Source: Palsa-504 sp963790065 (GTDB lineage Bacteria > Actinomycetota > Actinomycetes > Streptosporangiales > Streptosporangiaceae). From it: a stretch of DNA of 64,000 bases. The notes below the pieces were generated by a model. The model was not told the origin of the DNA, did no database searches, and saw only the letters and a list, made by a program, of their open reading frames with translations. Location: NCBI GenBank assembly GCA_963790065.1, contig CAWBNK010000034.1, forward strand, positions 62,001-126,000. The letters are read 5' to 3'. A program made the translations under genes and the position numbers. Shown here piece after piece: positions 1 to 6,800 of the stretch. The number at the start of each line of letters is the position of its first letter. The first letter of the stretch is position 1.

Positions 1-1
1 G

Positions 2-733
2 GAAGTGGTGGCGGCGTTCGACGGGATCATGGTGGCCCGGGGTGACCTGGGCGTTGAGCTCCCGCTCGAGCAGGTTCCGCTGGTGCAGAAGCGCGCCATC
101 AGGCTGGCCAGGCAGGCCGCCAAACCCGTCATCGTGGCCACCCAGATGCTCGAGTCGATGATCAGCGCGCCGCGGCCGACCCGGGCCGAGGCGTCCGATG
201 TCGCCAATGCCGTGCTCGACGGGGCGGACGCGGTCATGCTGTCCGCGGAGACCAGCGTCGGCGCTTACCCGGTGCAAGCCGTCTCGACCATGGCGCAGAT
301 CATCGTGGCCGCCGAGCAGGACTGGCCGTTCACCGCCCTGGCCGAGCCGCCGGAGACCGTCGGGGGCGCTATCGCCCGGGCGGCAGGCGAGGTCGGCGCG
401 ACGGTAGGAGCGCTGGCCCTGGTGGCCTTCACCATGACCGGGGACACCGTGCGGCGGCTGGCCAGGTGCCGGTCACCGATTCCGCTGCTCGCGTTCACCA
501 CCGAGCCCGCCACCCGCAGCCAGCTGGCCCTGGTCTGGGGGGCCGAGACGTTCCTGGTCCCGTGGGTGGAACACACCGACGACATGGTCCGCCAGGTCGA
601 GGCGGCCCTGCGCGACATCGGGCGGTGCGCGCAGGGCGATCTCGTGGTGATCGTAGCGGGCAGCCCGCCTGGTGCCCCGGGCAGCACGAACGCCATGCGC
701 GTGCACCGCATCGGCGACGCCATCGCGTCCTGA
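2..733 (+). CDS. pyk: Pyruvate kinase, C-terminal part (5' end outside window)
   Basis: Catalyses the last step of glycolysis, phosphoenolpyruvate + ADP to pyruvate + ATP, in the cytoplasm. The visible part starts inside the TIM barrel: the Mg/substrate-binding stretch DGIMVARGDLGVE lies near the window edge, followed by KPVIVATQMLESM and the helix ADVANAVLDGADAVMLSAETS-like region typical of the family. The last ~130 residues form the C-terminal regulatory domain with its TGDTVRRLARCR region. About half of a usual ~475-residue enzyme is visible. The frame is open to the left edge, so the true start lies upstream. Identification rests on conserved motifs and is secure. Confidence 0.95.
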   Translation, partial: EVVAAFDGIMVARGDLGVELPLEQVPLVQKRAIRLARQAAKPVIVATQMLESMISAPRPTRAEASDVANAVLDGADAVMLSAETSVGAYPVQAVSTMAQIIVAAEQDWPFTALAEPPETVGGAIARAAGEVGATVGALALVAFTMTGDTVRRLARCRSPIPLLAFTTEPATRSQLALVWGAETFLVPWVEHTDDMVRQVEAALRDIGRCAQGDLVVIVAGSPPGAPGSTNAMRVHRIGDAIAS

Positions 734-743
734 ACCCTGCTCA

Positions 744-770
744 CCGGGCCGGCATCTTCAGCCAGCCCGG
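744..770. terminator. Imperfect hairpin just after pyruvate kinase
   Basis: A 10-bp inverted repeat with one mismatch (CCGGGCCGGC / GCCAGCCCGG, 7-nt loop) starts 11 bp after the pyk stop. It overlaps the last codons of a converging hydrolase remnant, so it could be a bidirectional terminator. It has no T-run, which is common in high-GC actinobacteria. Weak call. Confidence 0.3.
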
Positions 771-1009
771 GCGACGGTCTCCTCGACCGCGGCCTGTACC
801 TCCGCGGGTTTCTCCATGTGCACCATGTGCCCGGCGCCCTCGATCAGTCGGCTGACCGCGCCGTCCACGGCCTGCGCCTGGGCCGCCGGGATGATCCGGT
901 CCTCGCTGCCCCAGACCACCGTCATCGGCACCGTCCCGCCGATCGCCTTCACCGACGCGGCGGACCCGGCGCGCTGGACAACGGGTTCGCCACAATCCCG
1001 ACGATCGCA
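758..1009 (-). pseudogene. Remnant of an alpha/beta-hydrolase (C-terminal end only)
   Basis: This open frame encodes about 83 residues. The last ~60 match the end of alpha/beta-hydrolases of the AcoC/dihydrolipoamide-acetyltransferase-associated type: VTVVWGSEDRIIP carries the catalytic Asp loop, and GAGHMVHMEKPAEV carries the catalytic His. The nucleophile-Ser half of the fold is missing, and the frame is closed upstream by a stop at 1010-1012. A neighbouring frame contains a hydrophobic VGDAIVGIVANP stretch that might be a frameshifted continuation. What is seen is a truncated C-terminus. Loss of activity is inferred. Confidence 0.55.
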
Positions 1010-1159
1010 TCACCCACGCCGTAAAACCTCCTGACCCTTACTCTGCGCGCCACTCCAGCAAAAGGGAATAGCGCGCAGCGGGCCGGAGCAGACCGGGCCT
1101 GGCGACCTCAGCGCACCCGAAGCGGCGGCGTCAGCCGCCGAAAAACCCGGGCAGGGGGC

Positions 1160-1396
1160 ATGATGGTAACTATGAAGGCACCCCGCCTCGCGACCCCGCG
1201 CCGTCTGCCCGGCAGCCCGTTCGCCGCCCCGGCTCCCGCGGGCCCAGCCGAGACATTCGCCGTCGACGACCAGGTTACGCACGACAAGCACGGGCTCGGC
1301 GTCGTCGTCAGCGTGGACGACGACGCCGTGCTCGTGGACTTCCGCTCGCACCAGCGGCGGTTCCCGCTGCCGTGCGCCAAGCTGACCAAGCTGTAG
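1160..1396 (+). CDS. Small conserved actinobacterial protein of unknown function (78 aa)
   Basis: The basic, Pro/Ala-rich N-terminus (~35 residues) is followed by a compact domain with FAVDDQVTHDKHGLG, VLVDFRSHQRRFPLP and a C-terminal AKLTKL. Such short domains occur in actinobacteria and resemble the tudor/SH3-like folds seen at the end of some helicases or transcription-coupling factors. Nucleic-acid binding would be a guess. Tandem ATGs at 1160 and 1163 and another at 1172 are possible starts, and a GGGGG run precedes them. A strong terminator hairpin follows. Confidence 0.7.
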   Translation: MMVTMKAPRLATPRRLPGSPFAAPAPAGPAETFAVDDQVTHDKHGLGVVVSVDDDAVLVDFRSHQRRFPLPCAKLTKL

Positions 1397-1432
1397 CGTC
1401 CCGCGCCGAGCCTGCGCACGGCGGCAGGCCCG

Positions 1433-1469
1433 GACCGTGCCGGCCCGGGTGGCCCGGGTCGGCACGGTC
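1433..1469. terminator. Strong GC-rich hairpin between convergent genes
   Basis: A 17-bp stem, interrupted only by one G.T pair, closes on a 3-nt loop (arms 1433-1449 and 1453-1469). It is located 37 bp after the small + gene and about 100 bp beyond the end of the convergent cold-shock gene. The position and length fit a bidirectional terminator. Confidence 0.7.
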
Positions 1470-1571
1470 ACAGGTTTGAAGCTGATCAGCGGGATTCTGC
1501 GGCGCAGCAGGTGACGCTGGCCACCTGCGCGGCAGGCAGCGAGGCTCTAACGAGGCTCTGGTGCCGGCCGG

Positions 1572-1775
1572 TCAGCCGACGACGGTGACGTTCTCCGCCT
1601 GCGGCCCCTTCTGCCCTTGGGTGATGTCGAACTCGACCTTCTGTCCTTCCTCCAGGCTGCGGTAGCCGCTGCCGTTAATCGCGCTGAAGTGCACGAACAC
1701 GTCCTGGCCGCCGTCAACGGCAATGAAGCCGTAGCCCTTGTCGCCGTTGAACCACTTAACAGTGCCTTGCGCCAT
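1572..1775 (-). CDS. cspA: Cold-shock protein, CspA family
   Basis: A single-domain OB-fold RNA chaperone of 67 residues, the normal family length. RNP1 is visible as KGYGFI and RNP2 as DVFVHFSAI. It starts MAQGTVKWFN and ends ENVTVVG, both typical of actinobacterial Csp proteins. The ATG at 1775 was chosen because it begins the conserved fold and a GAGAAGG ribosome site lies upstream; the frame stays open further 5' without homology. It binds single-stranded RNA/DNA and prevents secondary structure. It is a solitary gene with an A/T-richer leader of about 150 bp upstream, where a promoter would be expected. Confidence 0.95.
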   Translation of the reverse strand: MAQGTVKWFNGDKGYGFIAVDGGQDVFVHFSAINGSGYRSLEEGQKVEFDITQGQKGPQAENVTVVG

Positions 1776-2025
1776 CTTGACCTTCTCTGTGGTGGAGGCA
1801 GCACCGTCCCGCATTCCTGCGATCCCGCGCTGGCCGTTCGCTCCTGGTTAGCCTGCCACGAGACACCCGAGCAGGCAAAACCAAGCCCAGATATATCGCA
1901 AGGTTTTGTCGCTATGTGAGACAAGGGCGGGTAGCCGCCATGCAAGGATCGAGGCGGGGTCACGGGTCGGGCAGCCGGAACGAGGAATTGTGGGCCAGAC
2001 GGATAGCGCAACGCCAGAGGTACCG

Positions 2026-2685
2026 ATGCTGACGGTCGCTCTTGATGTGCCGTCTGCGCGGATTCTCGCCGACCAGGCGTCGATCATCCAGGACCTGCAG
2101 TTTGTCATGGACTGCAGCAAGCGGCTGCTGGAGGAGCTGGCCAGGCCGGAGGAAGACCGGGACGGGGTTGTGCCGCAGGCGCTGTGGTCATCCGCTCTGC
2201 TGGCCTACGGCCGCTGCTTCGAACAGGGCAGGCCTTCCGGGCTGACCGCCGAGGATATCGAGAACCTGCCCCTGCACGGGGCGGTGATGAAATTCCATAC
2301 CTGGGTCATCGAGGAACGCGACAAGCTGGCCACGTACCCTGCTGACCCGTTCGAAGCCGCGACGGTCGGGGCAGCACTTTCTCCGCTCCGGCACAAGAAG
2401 CGGCGGGTGGAGGGAATCGCGATCTTCGCCACCAGCCACGTCCTCATCGACGCGATCGGCGTGCGGCAACTGGGCGGCCTGGCCTCAGAAGTGGCCAAGC
2501 AGACGGCCGAGAAGGCGACCAAGCAGCAGGACGCGGTGCTCGCCGAGGCCAAGCGGCAGGACCTCGACAGCCTGTACAGCCTGCCGCCGCTGCGCATGGG
2601 CCCGCCCCCGGCCGACGAGCCACCCCCGGCCGACGAGCCACCCCCGGCCGACTCGCCCCCAGAAACGTCCTTAGGGCCTCTTTAG
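2026..2685 (+). CDS. Unknown protein with Pro-rich repeat tail
   Basis: The protein has 219 residues from the ATG at 2026; the open frame extends 40 codons further upstream but that part looks non-coding. The body is soluble and mostly helical, with a Lys/Glu-rich helix (EVAKQTAEKATKQQDAVLAEAKRQ) near residues 150-180. No family was recognised. The C-terminus carries three copies of an 18-bp repeat (about 2605-2658) encoding PPPADE-type units, probably a flexible or surface-exposed tail. It lies between the divergent cold-shock gene and a membrane protein gene with no sign of co-function. Confidence 0.6.
   Translation: MLTVALDVPSARILADQASIIQDLQFVMDCSKRLLEELARPEEDRDGVVPQALWSSALLAYGRCFEQGRPSGLTAEDIENLPLHGAVMKFHTWVIEERDKLATYPADPFEAATVGAALSPLRHKKRRVEGIAIFATSHVLIDAIGVRQLGGLASEVAKQTAEKATKQQDAVLAEAKRQDLDSLYSLPPLRMGPPPADEPPPADEPPPADSPPETSLGPL
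2605..2658 (+). repeat. 18-bp tandem repeat (x3) inside a coding tail
   Basis: Three near-identical 18-bp units encode Pro-Pro-Pro-Ala-Asp-Glu at the end of the preceding unknown protein. The length is a multiple of three, so copy-number change would keep the frame. Confidence 0.75.
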
Positions 2686-2772
2686 GCCTCCGGACGCCTC
2701 CCAGGCCCGCCAGATCCGGGGCAGCCCGGCGCGTAGAATCCCGGCATCAGGCTGTGGACCGGGGAGGATGCG

Positions 2773-3549
2773 GTGCAAGTCATGGCGGCCGGCCCGGTGC
2801 CCTCGTTGACCTCCGGGGTGAAGCTCACCGCCGGCGCGGGCGGGCCTTCGCTGCGGCCCATGATGTGGATGTTCCTGGCCATCCTGGTCACGTTCCTGCT
2901 CACCAGGACCGTGACCCGGCTGATCCGGTCGGGCATCGGCGCCCGGGCCGGGCTGGGCAATATCCGGATCGCCGGGAACCATGTGCATCACCAGGTTTTC
3001 GGCATCCTGATCATCATCGGCACGGGCATCGTCCTGGTCTCCGAGGCGCCGCGGGGCGCCGGGCTCGACGCGGCCGCGGCCGTGTTCGGGGCGGGCATCG
3101 GCCTCACCGTGGATCAGTTCGCGCTCTGGCTGCACCTCGAAGACGTCTACTGGTCCCACGAAGGCCGCAAGTCGGTCGACGCGATCTTCTGCGTGCTGGT
3201 CATCACCGGCACGCTGATCGGCGGCGCCGAATTCATCACCGGCCGCACCGGGACGGCGGCCTGGTGGTCCTCGGTCGGGGTCATCGCCGTCAATCTCCTG
3301 CTCTGCCTGATCTGCATGCTCAAGGGCAAGGTCGTGACCGGCGTCATCGGCATCTTCATCAGCATCGTGGCCCTCATCGGCGCCGTCCGGCTGGCCAAGC
3401 CAGGGTCCTGGTGGGCGGCGCGCCGCTACGCCAGCCGCCCTCGTGTCGCCCTGCGCGCCGAGCGCCGGTTTGACCAGCGTCATGAGGCGCGCTGGAACCG
3501 GATACGGGACCTCGTGGCAGGCGCTCCCTCCCGGGAACGGCCGAGCTGA
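2773..3549 (+). CDS. Integral membrane protein of unknown function
   Basis: The protein has 258 residues. The start is a GTG with GGGGAGG 6 bp upstream. Hydrophobic segments lie at roughly residues 30-50 (MMWMFLAILVTFLLT), 72-92, 97-115, 135-155, 165-185 and 185-205, so five or six transmembrane helices are likely. A HVHHQVFGI motif follows the first helix, and LHLEDVYW lies between helices; His/Asp/Glu residues at membrane edges could bind metal. The C-terminal ~50 residues are Arg-rich and cytoplasmic. Similar proteins are annotated only as hypothetical in actinobacteria. No neighbour suggests a role. Confidence 0.7.
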   Translation: MQVMAAGPVPSLTSGVKLTAGAGGPSLRPMMWMFLAILVTFLLTRTVTRLIRSGIGARAGLGNIRIAGNHVHHQVFGILIIIGTGIVLVSEAPRGAGLDAAAAVFGAGIGLTVDQFALWLHLEDVYWSHEGRKSVDAIFCVLVITGTLIGGAEFITGRTGTAAWWSSVGVIAVNLLLCLICMLKGKVVTGVIGIFISIVALIGAVRLAKPGSWWAARRYASRPRVALRAERRFDQRHEARWNRIRDLVAGAPSRERPS

Positions 3550-3572
3550 CGGCGCCAGCAGCCTAGTAGGGC

Positions 3573-3626
3573 GGGTCAGCCAGGTCACGGCGGGTCAGCC
3601 AGGTCAGCCAGGTCAGGGAGGTCAGG
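3573..3626. repeat. Short GGTCAGCCA-type tandem repeats between convergent genes
   Basis: Degenerate 9-bp units (GGTCAGCCA, GGTCACGGC, GGTCAGGGA and similar) run through the gap between the membrane protein end and the convergent PhyH gene end. No gene is seen here. Confidence 0.6.
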
Positions 3627-3639
3627 CGAAACAAGCGGA

Positions 3640-4449
3640 TCAGGCGGGCCAGACCACGGGGAACAGCGGGTGGTCCATGGCCGCTCCGGCGGGGATCTCG
3701 GCCTCCAGGCCGTCGAAGGGCGGCGAGGTGCGCCACGGGCGCGGCGCGTGCCGGGCGTCGGCGGCCAGGTAGCGCAGCGACAGGATCCGCCGCCGGCCCG
3801 GGTAGGGGAACCCGGCCGCGCCGTGCACGGTCAGGAAGTCGAAGAAGATGGCGTCGCCTGGGGCCAGGGTGAAGTGGCGGATGTCGAACGCGTCAGGGTC
3901 GGCGTCGATATCGGGCAGCTCGGCCAGGCTGCCCTCGGGGAACCAGCGCGCCTCTTTGCTGAGGAACGTCCTGGGCATCAGCCACGGCCCGTTATGCGAT
4001 CCGGCCCAAAGCTCCAGGCTCCCGCCGGCCGGTACCTCGTCTACGGCGATCCAGGCGCTCACGCCGCGGCCGTCGACGTTGTAGTACGGCTGGTCCTGGT
4101 GCCACGGCGTGCGCTGGCGGGTTCCGCCCTCCTTGACCAGGACATGATCGTGGTAGAAGCGCACCTGCGGGGTGGCCATCAGCGCGGCGGCCACCGCGGG
4201 AACCCGCGAATACCGGGCCAGCTGCTCGATCTCGGGTACCTCCCGCCACCGGCAGAAGTCCTCGGCGAACGCGCCCGGGTCATCGGCCCCGCTGGCCACC
4301 TGGGCCAGCGGGCTGGGCCTGGCCAGGACCGTATCGATCGCGGCGGCCGCGGCGGCTACCTCCGCGCCGTCAAGCACGCCGCGGACGCACGCGACGCCAT
4401 CCCGGGCAAAGGCCGCCGCCGTTTCCTCGTCGGTAAGCACGGGCTCCAT
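3640..4449 (-). CDS. Phytanoyl-CoA dioxygenase (PhyH) family protein
   Basis: This is a 269-residue Fe(II)/2-oxoglutarate-dependent oxygenase of the cupin-like double-stranded beta-helix fold. The metal triad is visible: His and Asp in TPWHQDQPYYN (about residue 118) and the distal His in DFLTVHGAAG (about residue 210). An Arg for 2-oxoglutarate follows in GRRRILSLRY. PhyH enzymes hydroxylate acyl-CoA or small molecules; the substrate here cannot be read. It is a single gene, convergent with the upstream membrane gene and 37 bp downstream of the thioesterase gene on the same strand, so the two may be co-transcribed. Confidence 0.85.
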   Translation of the reverse strand: MEPVLTDEETAAAFARDGVACVRGVLDGAEVAAAAAAIDTVLARPSPLAQVASGADDPGAFAEDFCRWREVPEIEQLARYSRVPAVAAALMATPQVRFYHDHVLVKEGGTRQRTPWHQDQPYYNVDGRGVSAWIAVDEVPAGGSLELWAGSHNGPWLMPRTFLSKEARWFPEGSLAELPDIDADPDAFDIRHFTLAPGDAIFFDFLTVHGAAGFPYPGRRRILSLRYLAADARHAPRPWRTSPPFDGLEAEIPAGAAMDHPLFPVVWPA

Positions 4450-4486
4450 GAGCGCACTGTAGCTCCGCTAGTCTCGTCGGGACCGT

Positions 4487-4882
4487 TCACTGGTCATCAT
4501 CCATCGCGGCCGTCAGCCGCGTGCGCTCGCGCTCGGTGAACGGCACCGGCCGATGCTGGCCGGGGTCCCAGCGGACCGTGACCACGCGGGCCTCGGCCGC
4601 CGCCTCCCCGGCCGCGGTGAAGATCGTTTCCCTGGTGATCAGGCTCGTCGTACCCATCCGCTCGGCCTGGATCCGCACCGTCACCTGCCGGTCCTGATGG
4701 CGGACCTCGCCCCGGAAATCCACCTCGAGCCGGGCCACCACGTAGTGCGGATCAGTGTCGAAGGCCTGCGCGTAGAACGCGTCCCTGCCCTCCTCCAGGT
4801 AGGTGACGAACACCGCGTTGTTGACGTGGCCGAAGGCGTCGCTGTCGCGCCACCTGACCGGGACCGCGCGCTCGAACATCAC
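4487..4882 (-). CDS. Acyl-CoA thioesterase, 4HBT hotdog fold
   Basis: The protein has 131 residues, the usual size for 4-hydroxybenzoyl-CoA-thioesterase/YbgC-like enzymes. The characteristic N-terminal motif RWRDSDAFGHVNNAVFVTYLEEGR holds the catalytic Asp and the conserved HVNN. It hydrolyses acyl- or aroyl-CoA. Either the GTG at 4882 or the adjacent ATG at 4879 can be the start. It is divergent from the enoyl-CoA hydratase gene, with only 55 bp between the starts, which fits shared control of two CoA-thioester enzymes. Confidence 0.88.
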   Translation of the reverse strand: MMFERAVPVRWRDSDAFGHVNNAVFVTYLEEGRDAFYAQAFDTDPHYVVARLEVDFRGEVRHQDRQVTVRIQAERMGTTSLITRETIFTAAGEAAAEARVVTVRWDPGQHRPVPFTERERTRLTAAMDDDQ

Positions 4883-4937
4883 AGCACGTTATCCTCGTCC
4901 AGGCCGGCCTCCCGCGCTCGAGAATGAGGTGTCCCGC

Positions 4938-5729
4938 ATGAATGGCCCCGGCCAGCTCAATCAGATCAGGTCCGAGATCCGCGACCGCACCGCCGTGATC
5001 ACCCTGGCCAACGCCAGCCGCAGGAACGCGATCAACGCCGAGATGGTGACCGAGATCGTCGGCGTGCTGGACGAGGTCGAGGCTAACCCGGACGTGAGCG
5101 CCGTAGTCATCACCGGCGCGGGCCCGGCCTTCTGCGCCGGGGCCGAACTCGGCCACCTCATGCGGGCCTCGGCCGAGAACGACCTGGCCACGGATGCGCT
5201 GCGGACGATCTACCGCGTGTTCCTGCGCATCGACGCGTGCGTCCTGCCCACGATCGCAGCGGTCAACGGGCCCGCCGTCGGAGCCGGCATGAACATGGCC
5301 CTGGCCTGCGACATCAGGCTCGCCGGGCACTCGGCGAGGTTCGCCACCCGCTTCCTGGCCCTGGGCCTGCACCCGGGCGGTGGCCACACCTGGATGCTGC
5401 GCCGGGCCATCGGTACCCAGGGCGCCATGGCGGCCGTCCTGCTCGACCAGGAGATGTCCGGCCCGGAGGCAGCCGAAGCGGGCCTGGCCTGGCGGTGTGT
5501 GCCGGACGGTGAGCTGATGGACGAGGCCTTGCGCCTCGCGTCCCGGGCCGCCGCCGCACCGCGCGAGGTGCTCGTGCAGACCAAGGAAACGATCAAGGAG
5601 ATGGCCGACGTCAGCTCGTACGCGGAGGCCGTGGAGCTCGAACTGCCCAAGCAGCTGTGGTCGGCCCAGCAGGGCGAGTTCGCCGCCCGGCTGGCCAAGC
5701 TCGGCGTCGGCCAGGGCCGCAGGAACTAG
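4938..5729 (+). CDS. Enoyl-CoA hydratase/isomerase family protein
   Basis: A 263-residue crotonase-fold enzyme. The oxyanion-hole segments are visible as SRRNAINAEM and ITGAGPAFCAGAELG (N-terminal third) and as VNGPAVGAGMNMALACDIRLAG. In hydratases two Glu residues act as acid/base; here the second position falls in LALGLHPGGGHTWMLRRAIG, where His replaces the usual Glu, so the exact reaction (hydration, isomerisation or hydrolysis) is uncertain. The start ATG was chosen because of the upstream TGAGGT and the alignment with family N-termini; the frame is open further upstream across the thioesterase start. A CoA lyase gene follows 66 bp later. Confidence 0.88.
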   Translation: MNGPGQLNQIRSEIRDRTAVITLANASRRNAINAEMVTEIVGVLDEVEANPDVSAVVITGAGPAFCAGAELGHLMRASAENDLATDALRTIYRVFLRIDACVLPTIAAVNGPAVGAGMNMALACDIRLAGHSARFATRFLALGLHPGGGHTWMLRRAIGTQGAMAAVLLDQEMSGPEAAEAGLAWRCVPDGELMDEALRLASRAAAAPREVLVQTKETIKEMADVSSYAEAVELELPKQLWSAQQGEFAARLAKLGVGQGRRN

Positions 5730-5795
5730 CGCTCGCTGCCAGGCCGCAAGCCAGCCGGCCATCGTCGCGGCGGGCCCGCACCCGACAATTGACGG

Positions 5796-6779
5796 GTGAG
5801 CCAACCTAACCCGACCGACGCCGCCGCGCCGGGCCGCCTGCGCCCGCGCCGCTCGACCCTGGCCGTGCCCGGCAGCAACCCCCGCTTCCTGGACAAGGCC
5901 CAGGGCCTGGCCGCCGACGAGGTGTTCCTCGACCTGGAGGACGCGGTCGCGCCGCTGGCCAAACAGGATGCCAGGCACCTCATCGTGGACGCGCTCAACA
6001 CCGGCGACTGGGGCGGCAAGATCCGCGCCGTGCGGGTCAACGACTGGACCACCCAGTGGACCTACCGGGACGTGATCACGGTGGTGGAGGGGGCGGGGGC
6101 CAACCTGGACTGCCTCATGCTGCCCAAGGTGGCCGACGCCGAGCAGGTCCGGGCGCTTGACCTGCTGATCACCCAGGTCGAGAAGACCGCGGGCCTGCCG
6201 GTCGGCCGGATCGGCATCGAGGCGCAGATCGAGAACGCCGCGGGCCTGGTCAACGTGGACGCGATCGCCGCCGCCTCGCCGCGGATGGAGGCTATCGTGT
6301 TCGGCCCGGCCGACTTCATGGCCTCGATCAACATGAAGTCCCTGGTGGTCGGCGAGCAGCCGCCCGGCTACCCGGCCGACGCCTACCACTACATCCTGAT
6401 GCGCATCCTGATCGCCGCCCGGGCCCGCGACCTGCAGGCCATCGACGGCCCCTACCTGCAGGTCAGGAACACCGACGCGTTCCGCGAGGTGGCCCGCCGG
6501 TCCGCCGCGCTCGGCTTCGACGGCAAGTGGGTCCTGCACCCCGACCAGATCGCGGCGGCCAACGAGATCTTCTCCCCGGCCCAGGAGGACTACGACCACG
6601 CCGAGCTGATCCTGGACGCCTACGACTGGTCCACCTCGCAGGCCGGTGGCGCCCGCGGCGCCGCCATGCTGGGCGAGGAGATGATCGACGAGGCCTCCCG
6701 CAAGATGGCGCTGGTCATCGCGGCCAAAGGCCGCGCCGCCGGCCTCCACCGCACCTCAAAATTCGATCCACCGCAATAA
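5796..6779 (+). CDS. HpcH/HpaI aldolase / CitE-type CoA-ester lyase (malyl-CoA-lyase-like)
   Basis: A 327-residue TIM-barrel lyase that cleaves or forms C-C bonds in CoA esters such as malyl-CoA, methylmalyl-CoA or citramalyl-CoA. Motifs: RRSTLAVPGSNPRFLDKA at the N-terminus (CoA-binding), VFLDLEDAVAP, the metal ligand Glu in GIEAQIENAAGLVN and the Asp in VFGPADF. GKWVLHPDQI near residue 245 is also conserved. GTG start. It is probably co-transcribed with the hydratase before it and the flavoprotein after it (21-bp gap). Inferred role: terminal cleavage of a CoA intermediate to glyoxylate/pyruvate plus acyl-CoA. Confidence 0.85.
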   Translation: MSQPNPTDAAAPGRLRPRRSTLAVPGSNPRFLDKAQGLAADEVFLDLEDAVAPLAKQDARHLIVDALNTGDWGGKIRAVRVNDWTTQWTYRDVITVVEGAGANLDCLMLPKVADAEQVRALDLLITQVEKTAGLPVGRIGIEAQIENAAGLVNVDAIAAASPRMEAIVFGPADFMASINMKSLVVGEQPPGYPADAYHYILMRILIAARARDLQAIDGPYLQVRNTDAFREVARRSAALGFDGKWVLHPDQIAAANEIFSPAQEDYDHAELILDAYDWSTSQAGGARGAAMLGEEMIDEASRKMALVIAAKGRAAGLHRTSKFDPPQ

Positions 6780-6800
6780 GCCCCGCACGCGAGGAGCGAC

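Noticed and set aside
4752..6749. Very long minus-strand open frame (665 codons) opposite the hydratase and lyase genes
   Set aside because: Composition (Gly/Arg/His/Gln-rich, no motifs) is that of an antisense frame in high-GC DNA; the + strand genes have clear family motifs.
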